Positions 1 through 7,804 of a stretch of 64,000 nt of DNA are shown here, piece by piece (the first letter of the stretch is position 1; each line of letters begins with the position of its first letter). A program made the translations under genes and the position numbers. Source of the stretch: UBA8941 sp963780545 (GTDB taxonomy: Archaea; Thermoproteota; Bathyarchaeia; TCS64); contig CAWACK010000008.1 of assembly GCA_963780545.1 (NCBI GenBank), forward strand, positions 1-64,000, in the 5' to 3' direction. The notes beneath the pieces were generated by a model. The model saw only the letters and a list, made by a program, of their open reading frames with translations, was not told where the DNA came from and did no database searches.

Positions 1-260
1 TTCCCACCCCTGAATACTTATAACTGTTGGGATACCCATTACGTGGTGTTCCTTCCAAGACTCCGTCCCCGTTATATCCATCTGGTAGAAGTACCCTTCC
101 CAACTGTTCTCGGCTAGTACAATGAGCTGGGGTTTAAGACCTGGCAACTGGGACACCCCTCACTGCTGAATAGGACAGCGACGGGCTTTGAAGCGTGTAA
201 AACCTTCTCAAGAAATTCAGCGTCAGTTATCTCGGAAATCGCCTTTGAATCACCCTTCAT
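1..260 (-). pseudogene. Thioredoxin-fold protein, frameshifted and cut by the window edge
   Basis: The reverse strand encodes a short thioredoxin-like protein starting at ATG 260. It has a CPSC redox motif (CxxC) preceded by AVLFSSEG, and after one frame change it continues to MGIPTV, the cis-proline loop typical of the fold. The frame is lost near 130-138, where restoring one C to a C-run recovers the expected reading. The 3' end lies outside the window. It overlaps the end of the HMA gene by about 11 bases, so it looks like the last visible member of a copper-handling operon, perhaps reducing metal-binding cysteines (inference). The single indel in a homopolymer suggests sequencing error at a contig end as much as decay. 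Confidence 0.6.
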
Positions 261-503
261 GAATAGACTCCTTAGCTTCGAGAGAGGATAAGGTACTTTT
301 TGTAGGCGACTTGGTAGCCGACGTCAATGCCTTCTCGATGGCGATTAAAGGAGTCCCCTCATCGTAACTCACCTTCAAAGTCTTTTGAGGTAGTACCCTG
401 AGACCTCCTCACACCCTTCACCTTCATAACCGACTTTTCCAGTGTGACAACACAGGTGGGGCAATCCACCGGTAATGCCAATCTCCTTAGTTACTTCGGT
501 CAA
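250..503 (-). pseudogene. Heavy-metal-associated (HMA) domain protein, multiply frameshifted
   Basis: A roughly 70-residue HMA/CopZ-like metal-binding domain can be pieced together from three frames. It begins at TTG 503 (LTEVTKEIGITG) and continues after a shift with the metal site DCPTC, then VVTLEKSVMKVKGV, KVSYDEGTPLIAIEKA and finally VGYQVAYKKY. About four single-base indels are needed within 250 bases. Apart from the indels the conserved core is intact. Such domains carry Cu(I) or another soft metal to a P-type ATPase, and the ATPase lies immediately upstream. It could be a true pseudogene or a badly sequenced intact gene. Confidence 0.6.
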
Positions 504-505
504 GG

Positions 506-2572
506 CTACTCCCTCGGCCTCCACCTACGTAGTAGGAGGCTATTACTCACAACAGTTATGCTACTCATAGCCATAGCCCCGGCGGCGAGTATAGGGTTCA
601 TCTGTATTCCCCACGGGATGAGGACTCCTGCCGCTACAGGTATCAACGCGGAGTTGTAGGCGAAGGCCCAGAACAGGTTCTGCCTCGATCTTGCTATATT
701 GGCGTTTGCTAAGATCAATCGCCCTTGCAACATCCTCAAGATTATTCTTGATGAGAATGATGCTACCCGTCTCTATGGCTACATCCGTGCCGCTGCCCAG
801 CGCGATGCCAACGTCGCTCGCGGCAAGCGCGGGAGCGTCGTTCACCCCGTCTCCAACCATCGCTACGATGAGGCCCTCCTTCTGGAGCTCCTTAACGACA
901 TTAACCTTGTCCTCGGGAAGGACCTCCGCCCTGTACTCCTCGATACCCACCTGCTTCGCTATGGCGTCAGCGGTTCGTTTATTATCGCCCGTTATCATGA
1001 CGACTTTTAGCCCCATATCCTTAAGCCTCTTCACGGCTCTGGGGGCATTCTCCTTGATTTGGTCGGCACTGGCGATGATCCCAATGACCTTACCGTTTAC
1101 GGAGACGAAGGCGATTGTTTTGCCCTGGTCATAGAAGGATTCAGCCTGTTTCTTTACTTCTTCAGGTATCTCGGCCTTCATCTCTTCAATGAGGCGGCTT
1201 GTGCCGACGACATAGTGTATCCCTTCGATATCTCCTTTTACGCCTCTGCCAGCGAGGGCCTCAAAGTTCTCTGGCTCTCGGAGCTTGAGCCCCTTCTCCT
1301 CCGCCTTCTTGAGTACAGCCTTCGCTATGGGTGCTCGCTGAGTTTTCCAAGCTAGCTGCTACCAATAGGATGTCGTCGGGTTTTTCACCAACGATGTCGT
1401 GACGGCGAGCTCGCCTTTCGTAAGGGTCCCAGTTTTGTCGAAGGCTACTGCCTGTAGGCTTCGCGCCTTCTCAAGGAACTCACCGTTCTTGATGAGTATG
1501 CCATTCTGGGCTCCGAGGCCGGCTCCGACGAGGATTGCGGTGGGGGTGGCTATCCCCATGGCGCATGGGCAGGCAACTATGACGACTGCGACGAATGTGG
1601 TGAAGGCGACTCCGAAGGATTCGTGGGCAATGTAGAACCAGCCTAGAGCGGAGATCGTGGCTATAATTAGTATAGTTGGGGTGAAGTAGGCGGCGATAGT
1701 GTCGGCGAATCGCTGGATCGGTGCCTTGCTGAGTGCGCCTCCTCCACCATCTGAACAATCTGCTGGAGGGTTGTGTTCATCCCAATCTTCGTGACATCCA
1801 TCTTGAAGCTCCCCTCCTTGTTCATGGTGCCGCCGATGACCTCATCCCCCACCTTCTTTGATACCGGGACACTCTCACCAGTCATCATACTCTCATCCAC
1901 GCTGCTTGCACCATCAACTAATAGGCCGTCGAGGGGGATCCGCTCACCAGGCTTTACTCGAAGGATGTCCATCGGCATTATTGTCTCGATGCCCACTTCC
2001 TCCTCGAGCCGTCTTCCCTTATAATCCTCGCCATGGGCGGTTGAAGATCCAGTAGCTTCCTCACCGCGTCGGATGCGCGCCCTCTGGCGACCTCCTCAAG
2101 GTATTTCCCAATCAGAATAGGGCAAGGATCAGGGCGGAGGCGTCGAAGTAGATGTCCTTGCTTGGCGCTAACTGGGGGAAGAGAACGACGAAGGTGCTGT
2201 AGGCCCACGCAGTGGTGGAGCCGATGACTATGAGGGTATCCATGTTGGCTGTTCTCGCCTTAAGAGCCCCCCAGGCGCCGCGGTAGTACCTCCACCCGGC
2301 CACGAACTGGACGGGCGTAGCCAAGAGGAAGGCCCACCACTCCATCGGGAGAAGGGCAGGGGGATGTTCGCGAACATTACGATGAAGGTTAGGAAGCCGA
2401 GCGCTATGCTGAAGATGGCAAGGTTTCTGAGCCTCTTCAGCTCTCTGTCGGGCTGCTGGAAGGTGAGCATACAGCTTTCGCTGCAGAAGTAGTATGTTTT
2501 TCCGCTCCGCTCTACCTTGAAGGCGGCGTGCTCCTCGTTCACGTACATTCCGCAGACTGGATCGCGTGCCAA
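506..2572 (-). pseudogene. Cu/Ag-type P1B ATPase with N-terminal YHS domain, frameshifted
   Basis: A full-length heavy-metal P-type ATPase is recognisable across at least seven reading-frame fragments on the reverse strand. From the ATG at 2572 there is a YHS metal-binding domain (DPVCGMYV, then YYFCSESC) in place of the usual HMA domain. Next come membrane helices, the GKYLEEVARGRASDAV and MTGESVPV actuator region, the CPC membrane motif (VACPCAMGIATP), the phosphorylation motif DKTGTLT, the HP region (a one-base loss near 1330 breaks it), GDGVNDAP, and the C-terminal helices ending near 506. Frame changes fall near 700-740, 1330-1365, 1730-1745, 1995-2010, 2115-2135 and 2340-2355. Every catalytic motif survives, which argues for recent damage or sequencing indels. 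Family function is Cu(I)/Ag(I) export across the membrane. Confidence 0.8.
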
Positions 2573-2743
2573 CTCGAACCACTTGGTGACTCAATACCCC
2601 GCTTAATTTAAAGAGTGTAACATGAAATGGGTAAAATTAGGGATCAATGGATTCGTGCGCGTGGTAATAATTTCCATGTTAACACGGGAGTCATAATGGT
2701 GCAAACCTGTTAACACAAAACCCTTAAAATTTTTAAATGTTAA

Positions 2744-3361
2744 TTACTTTCTTCCGGCTAGGAAATCGTTTATCGTCGGGAAGGGTGGGTCGGGTCCACG
2801 TGAGCCTATTCGCCCGGTCGGACACACGTTGTTGCAGTAGTTGCAGGATACGCATGTCTGTGTCTTCTCGGGGAAGGACACTATCGTTTTATCTACTCCC
2901 CTTCCAACGAAGCCGATGGCTCCCCCCGTGGCCTCTATGCACCTGTTTACGCAGAGTCCACATAGTATACATTTCGAGTTGCCCTGATCACCTACTGAGC
3001 TGAACCTGTTCAGGTCTGCACCGTAATCCGACGATAACCTGTACATGTCCGACGATACGTTGGGTCCGGATCCAACAGCCGCTAGCTCGAGTATAGTCTT
3101 CCTTATCTTATCGATCTTTGGTGACCGTGTTGTTACATTGAGCCCCTCTTCAACAGGGTAACTGCAAGCTGTAACTATGTTTCTTTTCCCCGATCTCTCG
3201 ATCTGGACGGAACAGATTCTACAGCAGCCGAGGCTTTCGGTTTTCTCGCTAAAGCATAGTGTCGGGATTTTGATGCCTGACTGCTTCGCAGCCTCGAGGA
3301 TAGTCATGCCTTCCTTGGCTCTGATTTTCTTATTATCAATCTCAAATTCGATTGTCTTCAA
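2744..3361 (-). CDS. HoxU/NuoG-N-terminal-like iron-sulfur subunit of an NAD(P)H-dependent oxidoreductase
   Basis: This 205-residue protein carries an N-terminal plant-type [2Fe-2S] ferredoxin domain (cysteines around FSEKTESLGCCRIC and TACSYP). It is followed by two [4Fe-4S] motifs, CILCGLCVNRC and CVSCNYCNNVC. That is the N-terminal arrangement of NuoG and of the HoxU/HndD diaphorase subunits, without the large molybdopterin-like or hydrogenase domain. It should pass electrons between the NuoF-like flavin subunit encoded just upstream and an unseen catalytic partner. The TTG start at 3361 lies one base before the upstream stop codon, indicating tight coupling. The partner enzyme (NiFe hydrogenase, formate dehydrogenase or other) is not in the window. 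Confidence 0.85.
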   Translation of the reverse strand: MKTIEFEIDNKKIRAKEGMTILEAAKQSGIKIPTLCFSEKTESLGCCRICSVQIERSGKRNIVTACSYPVEEGLNVTTRSPKIDKIRKTILELAAVGSGPNVSSDMYRLSSDYGADLNRFSSVGDQGNSKCILCGLCVNRCIEATGGAIGFVGRGVDKTIVSFPEKTQTCVSCNYCNNVCPTGRIGSRGPDPPFPTINDFLAGRK

Positions 3362-3362
3362 C

Positions 3363-5261
3363 TCAATTCACCAATCCTAGCTGGGCCTCACCACGTTTCT
3401 CTGACGTCTTTACCACGGCGTTGAACTGGCAAAGGTCGAAGCAGGTTCCGCATTTTATGCATTTACCTTGGTCTATGTGTTGTGGCTTCTTTTTTTCTCC
3501 GCTTATTGCGCTGGTTGGGCAGTTTTTCACGCACTGGAGACAGGATTTGCAGCTTTCCTGGTCGATTGAGTAGTTAATTAGAGCCTTGCAGTGTTTTGCT
3601 GGGCATACCTTATCCTCTATATGTGCCTCCCACTCTTCTCCGAAGTACTTCATGGACGTGAGGACAGGGTTGATCGCGGTCTTACCCAATGAGCATAGAC
3701 TCGATGTCTCCATCACCTCAGTCACGTCCCTGATGGTCTCTAGGTCCGAGGCGCTTCCCTTTCCTTCGCATATTTTACCGAGGGTTGCGGAGAGTACCCT
3801 GAGCCCCTCACGGCACGGAATGCATTTACCGCATGACTCCTCTAAGAGAAAGTCAACGAAGTACTTGGCTGCATCGACCATGCATGCATCCTCGTTCATC
3901 ACAACCATCCCCCCGGAGCCCATCATCGAGCCCGCATTTGTGAGGGAGTCGAAGTCGACCTTGAGATCCAGGAGCTGCTCAGGAATGAATCCACCTGAGG
4001 GCCCCCCGGTCTGCACAGCCTTGAACTGTTTCCCTCCCCGGACACCACCGCCAATCTTATAAATCATATCCCTCAGGGTTATCCCCATCGGCACCTCCAC
4101 CAGTCCCGTGTTGTTCACGTTGCCGACAAGGGAGAAGATGTTGGTTCCGCTGCTCTTCTCGGTGCCTATACCTCTAAACCACTCAGCGCCATTGAGAATT
4201 ATCATCGGAACGTTTGCCCAAGTCTTTACGTTGTTCAGGCAAGTCGGCTTACCATCGATGCCTCTATCTGATATATGCACGTATTTTGGCCTTGGTTCGC
4301 CTACCCTACCCTCAATAGCCTCAACGAGTGCGCTTGACTCCCCCGAAACGAAAGCGCCAGCGCCCGAGTGAACCCTTACGTCAAAACTGAAGTCAGACCC
4401 CAATACTTCTCTACCGATTAGGCCAAACTCTCTAGCCTGCTCTATTGCCGTTTTCACGTTGGCAAAGGCGATCGGGTACTCCTCCCTGATGTAGATGTAC
4501 CCAACTGAGGCGCCAATCGCGTAGGCTCCTATCATCAGACCCTCAAGAACCTTGTGAGGGTTACCCTCCATCAGCGACCTGTCCATGAAAGACCCAGGGT
4601 CCCCCTCATCGCAGTTCACAATAACATACTTAGGGTATTCAGGTGAATCTCTGGTTGCCTCCCACTTCCGCCCAGTCGGGAACCCGCTTCCACCCCGGCC
4701 TCTTAATCCAGAATTTTTGACCTCTTCGAGCACCTGCTCGGGCGTCATTGAGTGCAGCGCCTTACTTAGAGCCAAGTATCCGCCTATTGATATATAGTCC
4801 TCGATCTTCTTAGGGTCAACCCTCTCGTTATCACTCAGTAGTAGCCTGCGCTGAAATTTATAGAAAGTTACGTCTTCGAGTCGTTCAGCGGCTTCTCCGG
4901 TCTCAGGATTCCTTAGCAGGAGCCTTTCGATAGGTTTACCGTTCTCAAGCGACCTCGACACGATCTCCTTTATGTCCTCGTCCTTTACCTGAAAGTAACT
5001 TACTCCCCCAGGATAAACGGTTAGTCTAGGCCCCTTCTCACAGAAGCCGAGGCACCCCGTCTCCTTCACTTCGACATCCTTCTCTAAACCCTGATTGGAA
5101 AGCTGCTCCCTCAGCGTCTTCATGAGTGTCTGAGAGCCAAGCGCCACACAGCCTGTGCTGGAGCATACCGAGATAATCACCTTCTTAGGCTCAGAACGAC
5201 TTCGGATCTCCTTCCCGAGTTCCTCAAGATCTTCAGGGCCCATGATCTTCTGTTTAATCAT
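3363..5261 (-). CDS. NuoF/HndC-like NAD(P)H-binding flavin subunit with extra ferredoxin domains
   Basis: The 632-residue protein has the order seen in NADP-reducing hydrogenase HndC and HymB. First is a thioredoxin-fold [2Fe-2S] domain (CSSTGCVALG and ETGCLGFC, residues about 30-95). Then come the FMN/NAD domain (GLRGRGGSGFPTGRKWE and NCDEGDPGSFMDR), the SLBB-like region, the NuoF cluster motif ESCGKCIPCREG, and a C-terminal pair of [4Fe-4S] motifs (CKSCLQCVKNC, CIKCGTCFDLC). It oxidises or reduces NAD(P)H through FMN and wires electrons to ferredoxin-type centres. The C-terminal 2x[4Fe-4S] domain is often found in electron-bifurcating members, but bifurcation here is inference. It is the middle gene of a three-gene operon. 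Confidence 0.9.
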   Translation of the reverse strand: MIKQKIMGPEDLEELGKEIRSRSEPKKVIISVCSSTGCVALGSQTLMKTLREQLSNQGLEKDVEVKETGCLGFCEKGPRLTVYPGGVSYFQVKDEDIKEIVSRSLENGKPIERLLLRNPETGEAAERLEDVTFYKFQRRLLLSDNERVDPKKIEDYISIGGYLALSKALHSMTPEQVLEEVKNSGLRGRGGSGFPTGRKWEATRDSPEYPKYVIVNCDEGDPGSFMDRSLMEGNPHKVLEGLMIGAYAIGASVGYIYIREEYPIAFANVKTAIEQAREFGLIGREVLGSDFSFDVRVHSGAGAFVSGESSALVEAIEGRVGEPRPKYVHISDRGIDGKPTCLNNVKTWANVPMIILNGAEWFRGIGTEKSSGTNIFSLVGNVNNTGLVEVPMGITLRDMIYKIGGGVRGGKQFKAVQTGGPSGGFIPEQLLDLKVDFDSLTNAGSMMGSGGMVVMNEDACMVDAAKYFVDFLLEESCGKCIPCREGLRVLSATLGKICEGKGSASDLETIRDVTEVMETSSLCSLGKTAINPVLTSMKYFGEEWEAHIEDKVCPAKHCKALINYSIDQESCKSCLQCVKNCPTSAISGEKKKPQHIDQGKCIKCGTCFDLCQFNAVVKTSEKRGEAQLGLVN

Positions 5262-5271
5262 CCACTAAACC

Positions 5272-5895
5272 TCAGCTGAATTTATCCAGAACCCGATCCA
5301 GTCCCTTTAAATCCATTTTGCCGAAGTATTCTCCATCGATAGCCACCATGGGCCCCATAGCGCAGCATCCTACGCAATTTACAGTCTCGAGACTGAATCT
5401 TCCATCGATGGTTGTCTCCTCTTTTCCTATACCCAACTTCCTCTCCAGCCCCTCAATGACGGTCTGGGCTCCCCTCACGTTGCAGGAGGTTCCATTACAG
5501 ACCCTAACGTGGTGCTTCCCTCTAGGCGTCATCGAGAAAGCCTTATAGAAAGTCGCGATCTGGTAGACCTGACCATAGGGGACCTCCAACTGCCTGCTGA
5601 CCTCCGACAGCATCTCCTGAGGAAGCCAACCGTAGCTCCTCTGGATTGATAGGAGAACCTGTATCAATGACCTCTTCTCATATCCGTGTGAGCTGAGGGT
5701 CCTCTCCACGATCTTCGCCACACCCTTTAGTTTGACTGGGCCTCCAGTTGGCGGAGCAATAATGGCTGGTTTGGGACTCATATTGGTCCCCTCGGGTAAT
5801 CTGACTTTATATCGGCATTGGGGGCATGTGGCGTAGAACCTATTATCTCCACCGTAGTCCCAAATGTATCCACAATGTTGACATTCAAGAAACAA
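5272..5895 (-). CDS. NuoE-like [2Fe-2S] subunit with N-terminal zinc ribbon
   Basis: The C-terminal part (about residues 55-207) is a standard 24-kDa NuoE/HndA subunit. It has the helical bundle (SYGWLPQEMLSEVSRQL, YGQVYQIATFY) and then the thioredoxin-fold [2Fe-2S] site CNGTSC and CVGCC. Ahead of it, residues 4-31 form a zinc ribbon (CQHCGYIW, then CPQCRYKV) not usual in this family. The start is TTG 5895. The same leader (GGTAGGT-x-GGTAG) precedes the paralogue that begins at 6414, supporting this start. A TATA-like ttatatataa at 5931-5940 lies upstream. It probably heads the diaphorase operon. Confidence 0.85.
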   Translation of the reverse strand: MFLECQHCGYIWDYGGDNRFYATCPQCRYKVRLPEGTNMSPKPAIIAPPTGGPVKLKGVAKIVERTLSSHGYEKRSLIQVLLSIQRSYGWLPQEMLSEVSRQLEVPYGQVYQIATFYKAFSMTPRGKHHVRVCNGTSCNVRGAQTVIEGLERKLGIGKEETTIDGRFSLETVNCVGCCAMGPMVAIDGEYFGKMDLKGLDRVLDKFS

Positions 5896-6015
5896 CTACC
5901 TACCTACCTTCTTACTAGCTGAAATGCAATTTATATATAACTCCTTCTATTACAGCGACTAAAAATAGGAAAATCGACGTACGCTCCAACGATCTAATAA
6001 TTGCTTTGCAACGTT

Positions 6016-6414
6016 TCAGGTTTCAGCAGGTACCATTGCAAACCCTTGTGAGCTATTTGCTCTCAAGAAGGTCGCGACCTGGTAAACTTGGCCATATGGG
6101 ATATTTAGCTGCCTACTGACCTCAGAAAGCATCTCTCGTGGAAGCCAACCGTAGCTCTGCTGTATGTCCAACAGAATTTGAATAAGGTATTTTTTACTGT
6201 ATTTGTATTTTTTTAGAAGAGCGAAGACTACATCCACCACGCGCTTATCTTCAATGTCATCCTCGACAGCGGATACCTCTGTAGTTTCCTCTAGTATCTC
6301 CATTGGTTTCTGAATTACTCTGACTTTATAACGGCACTGAGGGCATGTTGCCCAAAAGTTATGGTTTCCTCGGTACTCCCATATGTAATTGCAATGAATA
6401 CATTGTAATCTCAT
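6016..6414 (-). CDS. Truncated zinc-ribbon/NuoE-like paralogue lacking the iron-sulfur domain
   Basis: This 132-residue protein aligns with the first two thirds of the NuoE-like protein just downstream. It has the same zinc ribbon (CIHCNYIW, then CPQCRYKV) and the same helical segment (IQQSYGWLPREMLSEVSRQLN, YGQVYQVATF). It then diverges and stops where the [2Fe-2S] thioredoxin fold should begin, so it has none of the cluster cysteines. The leader before its ATG repeats the GGTAG units found before the full-length gene, so the duplication included the 5' region. It may be a decaying duplicate or an accessory or regulatory partner that competes for NuoF. No promoter-killing change is visible. 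Confidence 0.65.
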   Translation of the reverse strand: MRLQCIHCNYIWEYRGNHNFWATCPQCRYKVRVIQKPMEILEETTEVSAVEDDIEDKRVVDVVFALLKKYKYSKKYLIQILLDIQQSYGWLPREMLSEVSRQLNIPYGQVYQVATFLRANSSQGFAMVPAET

Positions 6415-6451
6415 ACTACCGACCTACCCATAATTTAATGGTGTACACTAG

Positions 6452-6461
6452 CTTATAAATA
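6452..6461 (-). promoter_or_regulatory. TATA-like box for the truncated NuoE-like gene
   Basis: On the reverse strand TATTTATAAG lies about 40 bases before the ATG at 6414. A transcript from about 25 bases downstream would have a leader of roughly 15 bases containing the GGTAG repeats. Confidence 0.4.
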
Positions 6462-6537
6462 ATTACTATAATTATTGTAATTACTAAAATTAGATGGTGC
6501 CTGACCAAGACACTCGCACAATAACAATTATTGATGG

Positions 6538-6610
6538 TAGCCCGGGAGAGATTCGAACTCTCGTCAGAGGCTCCAGAGGCCCCGATCCTTGACCGCTAGA
6601 CGACCGGGCT
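6538..6610 (-). tRNA. tRNA-Gln (anticodon CTG)
   Basis: The reverse strand folds as a 73-base tRNA. The acceptor stem is AGCCCGG/CCGGGCT with discriminator A. The anticodon stem is GGGGC/GCCTC around loop CTCTGGA (anticodon CTG), and the T arm is GAGAG-TTCGAAT-CTCTC. The AGCCCGG acceptor fits archaeal glutamine tRNAs. There is no intron and no encoded CCA. Confidence 0.9.
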
Positions 6611-6654
6611 ACTGCCGTTCATAAACCCTAGGGATAATATAAGAATACCCCCAA

Positions 6655-6666
6655 TCGCGCGCGCGA
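6655..6666. repeat. Alternating CG palindrome, 12 bases
   Basis: TCGCGCGCGCGA is a perfect palindrome in an A/T-rich spacer between tRNA-Gln and the TFB gene. Similar (CG)n blocks lie in other spacers (near 28163, 35317, 43045, 43732, 47214, 55058, 56744) and at the start of the small gene at 35241. Confidence 0.8.
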
Positions 6667-6702
6667 AATTGTGATTATCTGTACTTTAAAAGGAAAGAAA
6701 AT

Positions 6703-6710
6703 TTTAAATA
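6703..6710 (+). promoter_or_regulatory. TATA box for the TFB gene
   Basis: TTTAAATA is preceded by a purine-rich BRE-like stretch and is centred about 26 bases before TTG 6732. The transcript would therefore be essentially leaderless, which supports the TTG start. Confidence 0.5.
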
Positions 6711-6731
6711 ATCTATTTATAAACTTTACTA

Positions 6732-7742
6732 TTGCTCCAAGTGAACAGTTCTAGAGGCCTCCTCATGGAGCAGGCCCTCTGTGATGGAAGGCGAAACCAA
6801 GATGTGATTGCCATCAAACCCCGTTTAAAAAACCGAAGAGACGGTGAAGACCGCTGTCCAGAGTGTGGGAGCGGGAACATAATACAAGATGAGGACTCGG
6901 GGGAAATAATATGTGGTAACTGCGGCCTCGTAATTAAAGACACGTTGGTCAACGATGGCCCGGAGTGGAGGGCATTCACACCAGGTGAGAAGGAGAGCCG
7001 CAGCCGCATCGGGGTTCCGCTAAGCTTTGCAGTGCATGACAAAGGACTTACGACGGTTATAGGACGAATAGGGAAAGATGCTTACGGGCGGAACATTCCC
7101 CTAAATACTAAACTACAAATGCTGAGGTTACGCAAGTGGCAGATTAGGTCCCGCGTCCACAGCTCAACGGATCGGAACCTCGCTCAGGCGATGGCTGAGC
7201 TCGACAGACTTTGTGACAAGCTTCGAATCCCAGCCAACATTAAAGAGAGGGCGGCGGTCATGTACCGGAAGGCCCTTGAGGAAGGATTAGTTAGAGGTAG
7301 ATCTATTTCAGCAATTACCGCAGCTGCGCTATATGCAGCCTGCAGGATCACTCAGACTCCGAGAACCCTGCGAGAGATAGCTAAGCAGAGCCCGATAGAT
7401 AAGAAAGACATCGCCAGATGTTACAGGCTAATGCTCAAAGACCTTAACATACAGATGCCAAAACCAGACGCCCAGATGCGGGTCCCAAAGATAGCCGCCA
7501 AGGTTGGCGTCGGCGAAAAAACGCAGCAAACAGCCATTGATATCCTCCGCAGGGCAGAGAAGGTAAGGACCACAGCGGGAAAAGATCCTATGGGCCTCGC
7601 TGCAGCTGCTCTCTATATAGCCTGTGTAATTAACAACGAGAAAAGAACGCAGAAAGTGATCGCTGACGCCGCTGGAGTGACTGAGGTGACTATTAGAAAC
7701 AGATACAAGGGGTTGAAAGATGCCCTTAGACTCGATGTTTAA
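6732..7742 (+). CDS. tfb: Transcription initiation factor B (TFB/TFIIB)
   Basis: This 336-residue protein is the archaeal TFIIB homologue, which joins TBP at the promoter and recruits RNA polymerase. An N-terminal zinc ribbon uses cysteines 42, 45, 61 and 64 (CPECG, CGNCG). The B-reader region follows (EWRAF, then SRIGVP), and then two cyclin-like repeats (about residues 130-225 and 230-330) with the usual AAALYAACR and AAALYIACV helices. The TTG start is favoured by the TATA box about 26 bases upstream; an ATG at 6765 is the alternative and would leave a normal TFB. Confidence 0.95.
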   Translation: MLQVNSSRGLLMEQALCDGRRNQDVIAIKPRLKNRRDGEDRCPECGSGNIIQDEDSGEIICGNCGLVIKDTLVNDGPEWRAFTPGEKESRSRIGVPLSFAVHDKGLTTVIGRIGKDAYGRNIPLNTKLQMLRLRKWQIRSRVHSSTDRNLAQAMAELDRLCDKLRIPANIKERAAVMYRKALEEGLVRGRSISAITAAALYAACRITQTPRTLREIAKQSPIDKKDIARCYRLMLKDLNIQMPKPDAQMRVPKIAAKVGVGEKTQQTAIDILRRAEKVRTTAGKDPMGLAAAALYIACVINNEKRTQKVIADAAGVTEVTIRNRYKGLKDALRLDV

Positions 7743-7804
7743 AAAAAGTCTTAATCATACAATCATATATATCCAAGAGCACTAATCGGTTGAGAGTGAC
7801 AGGA

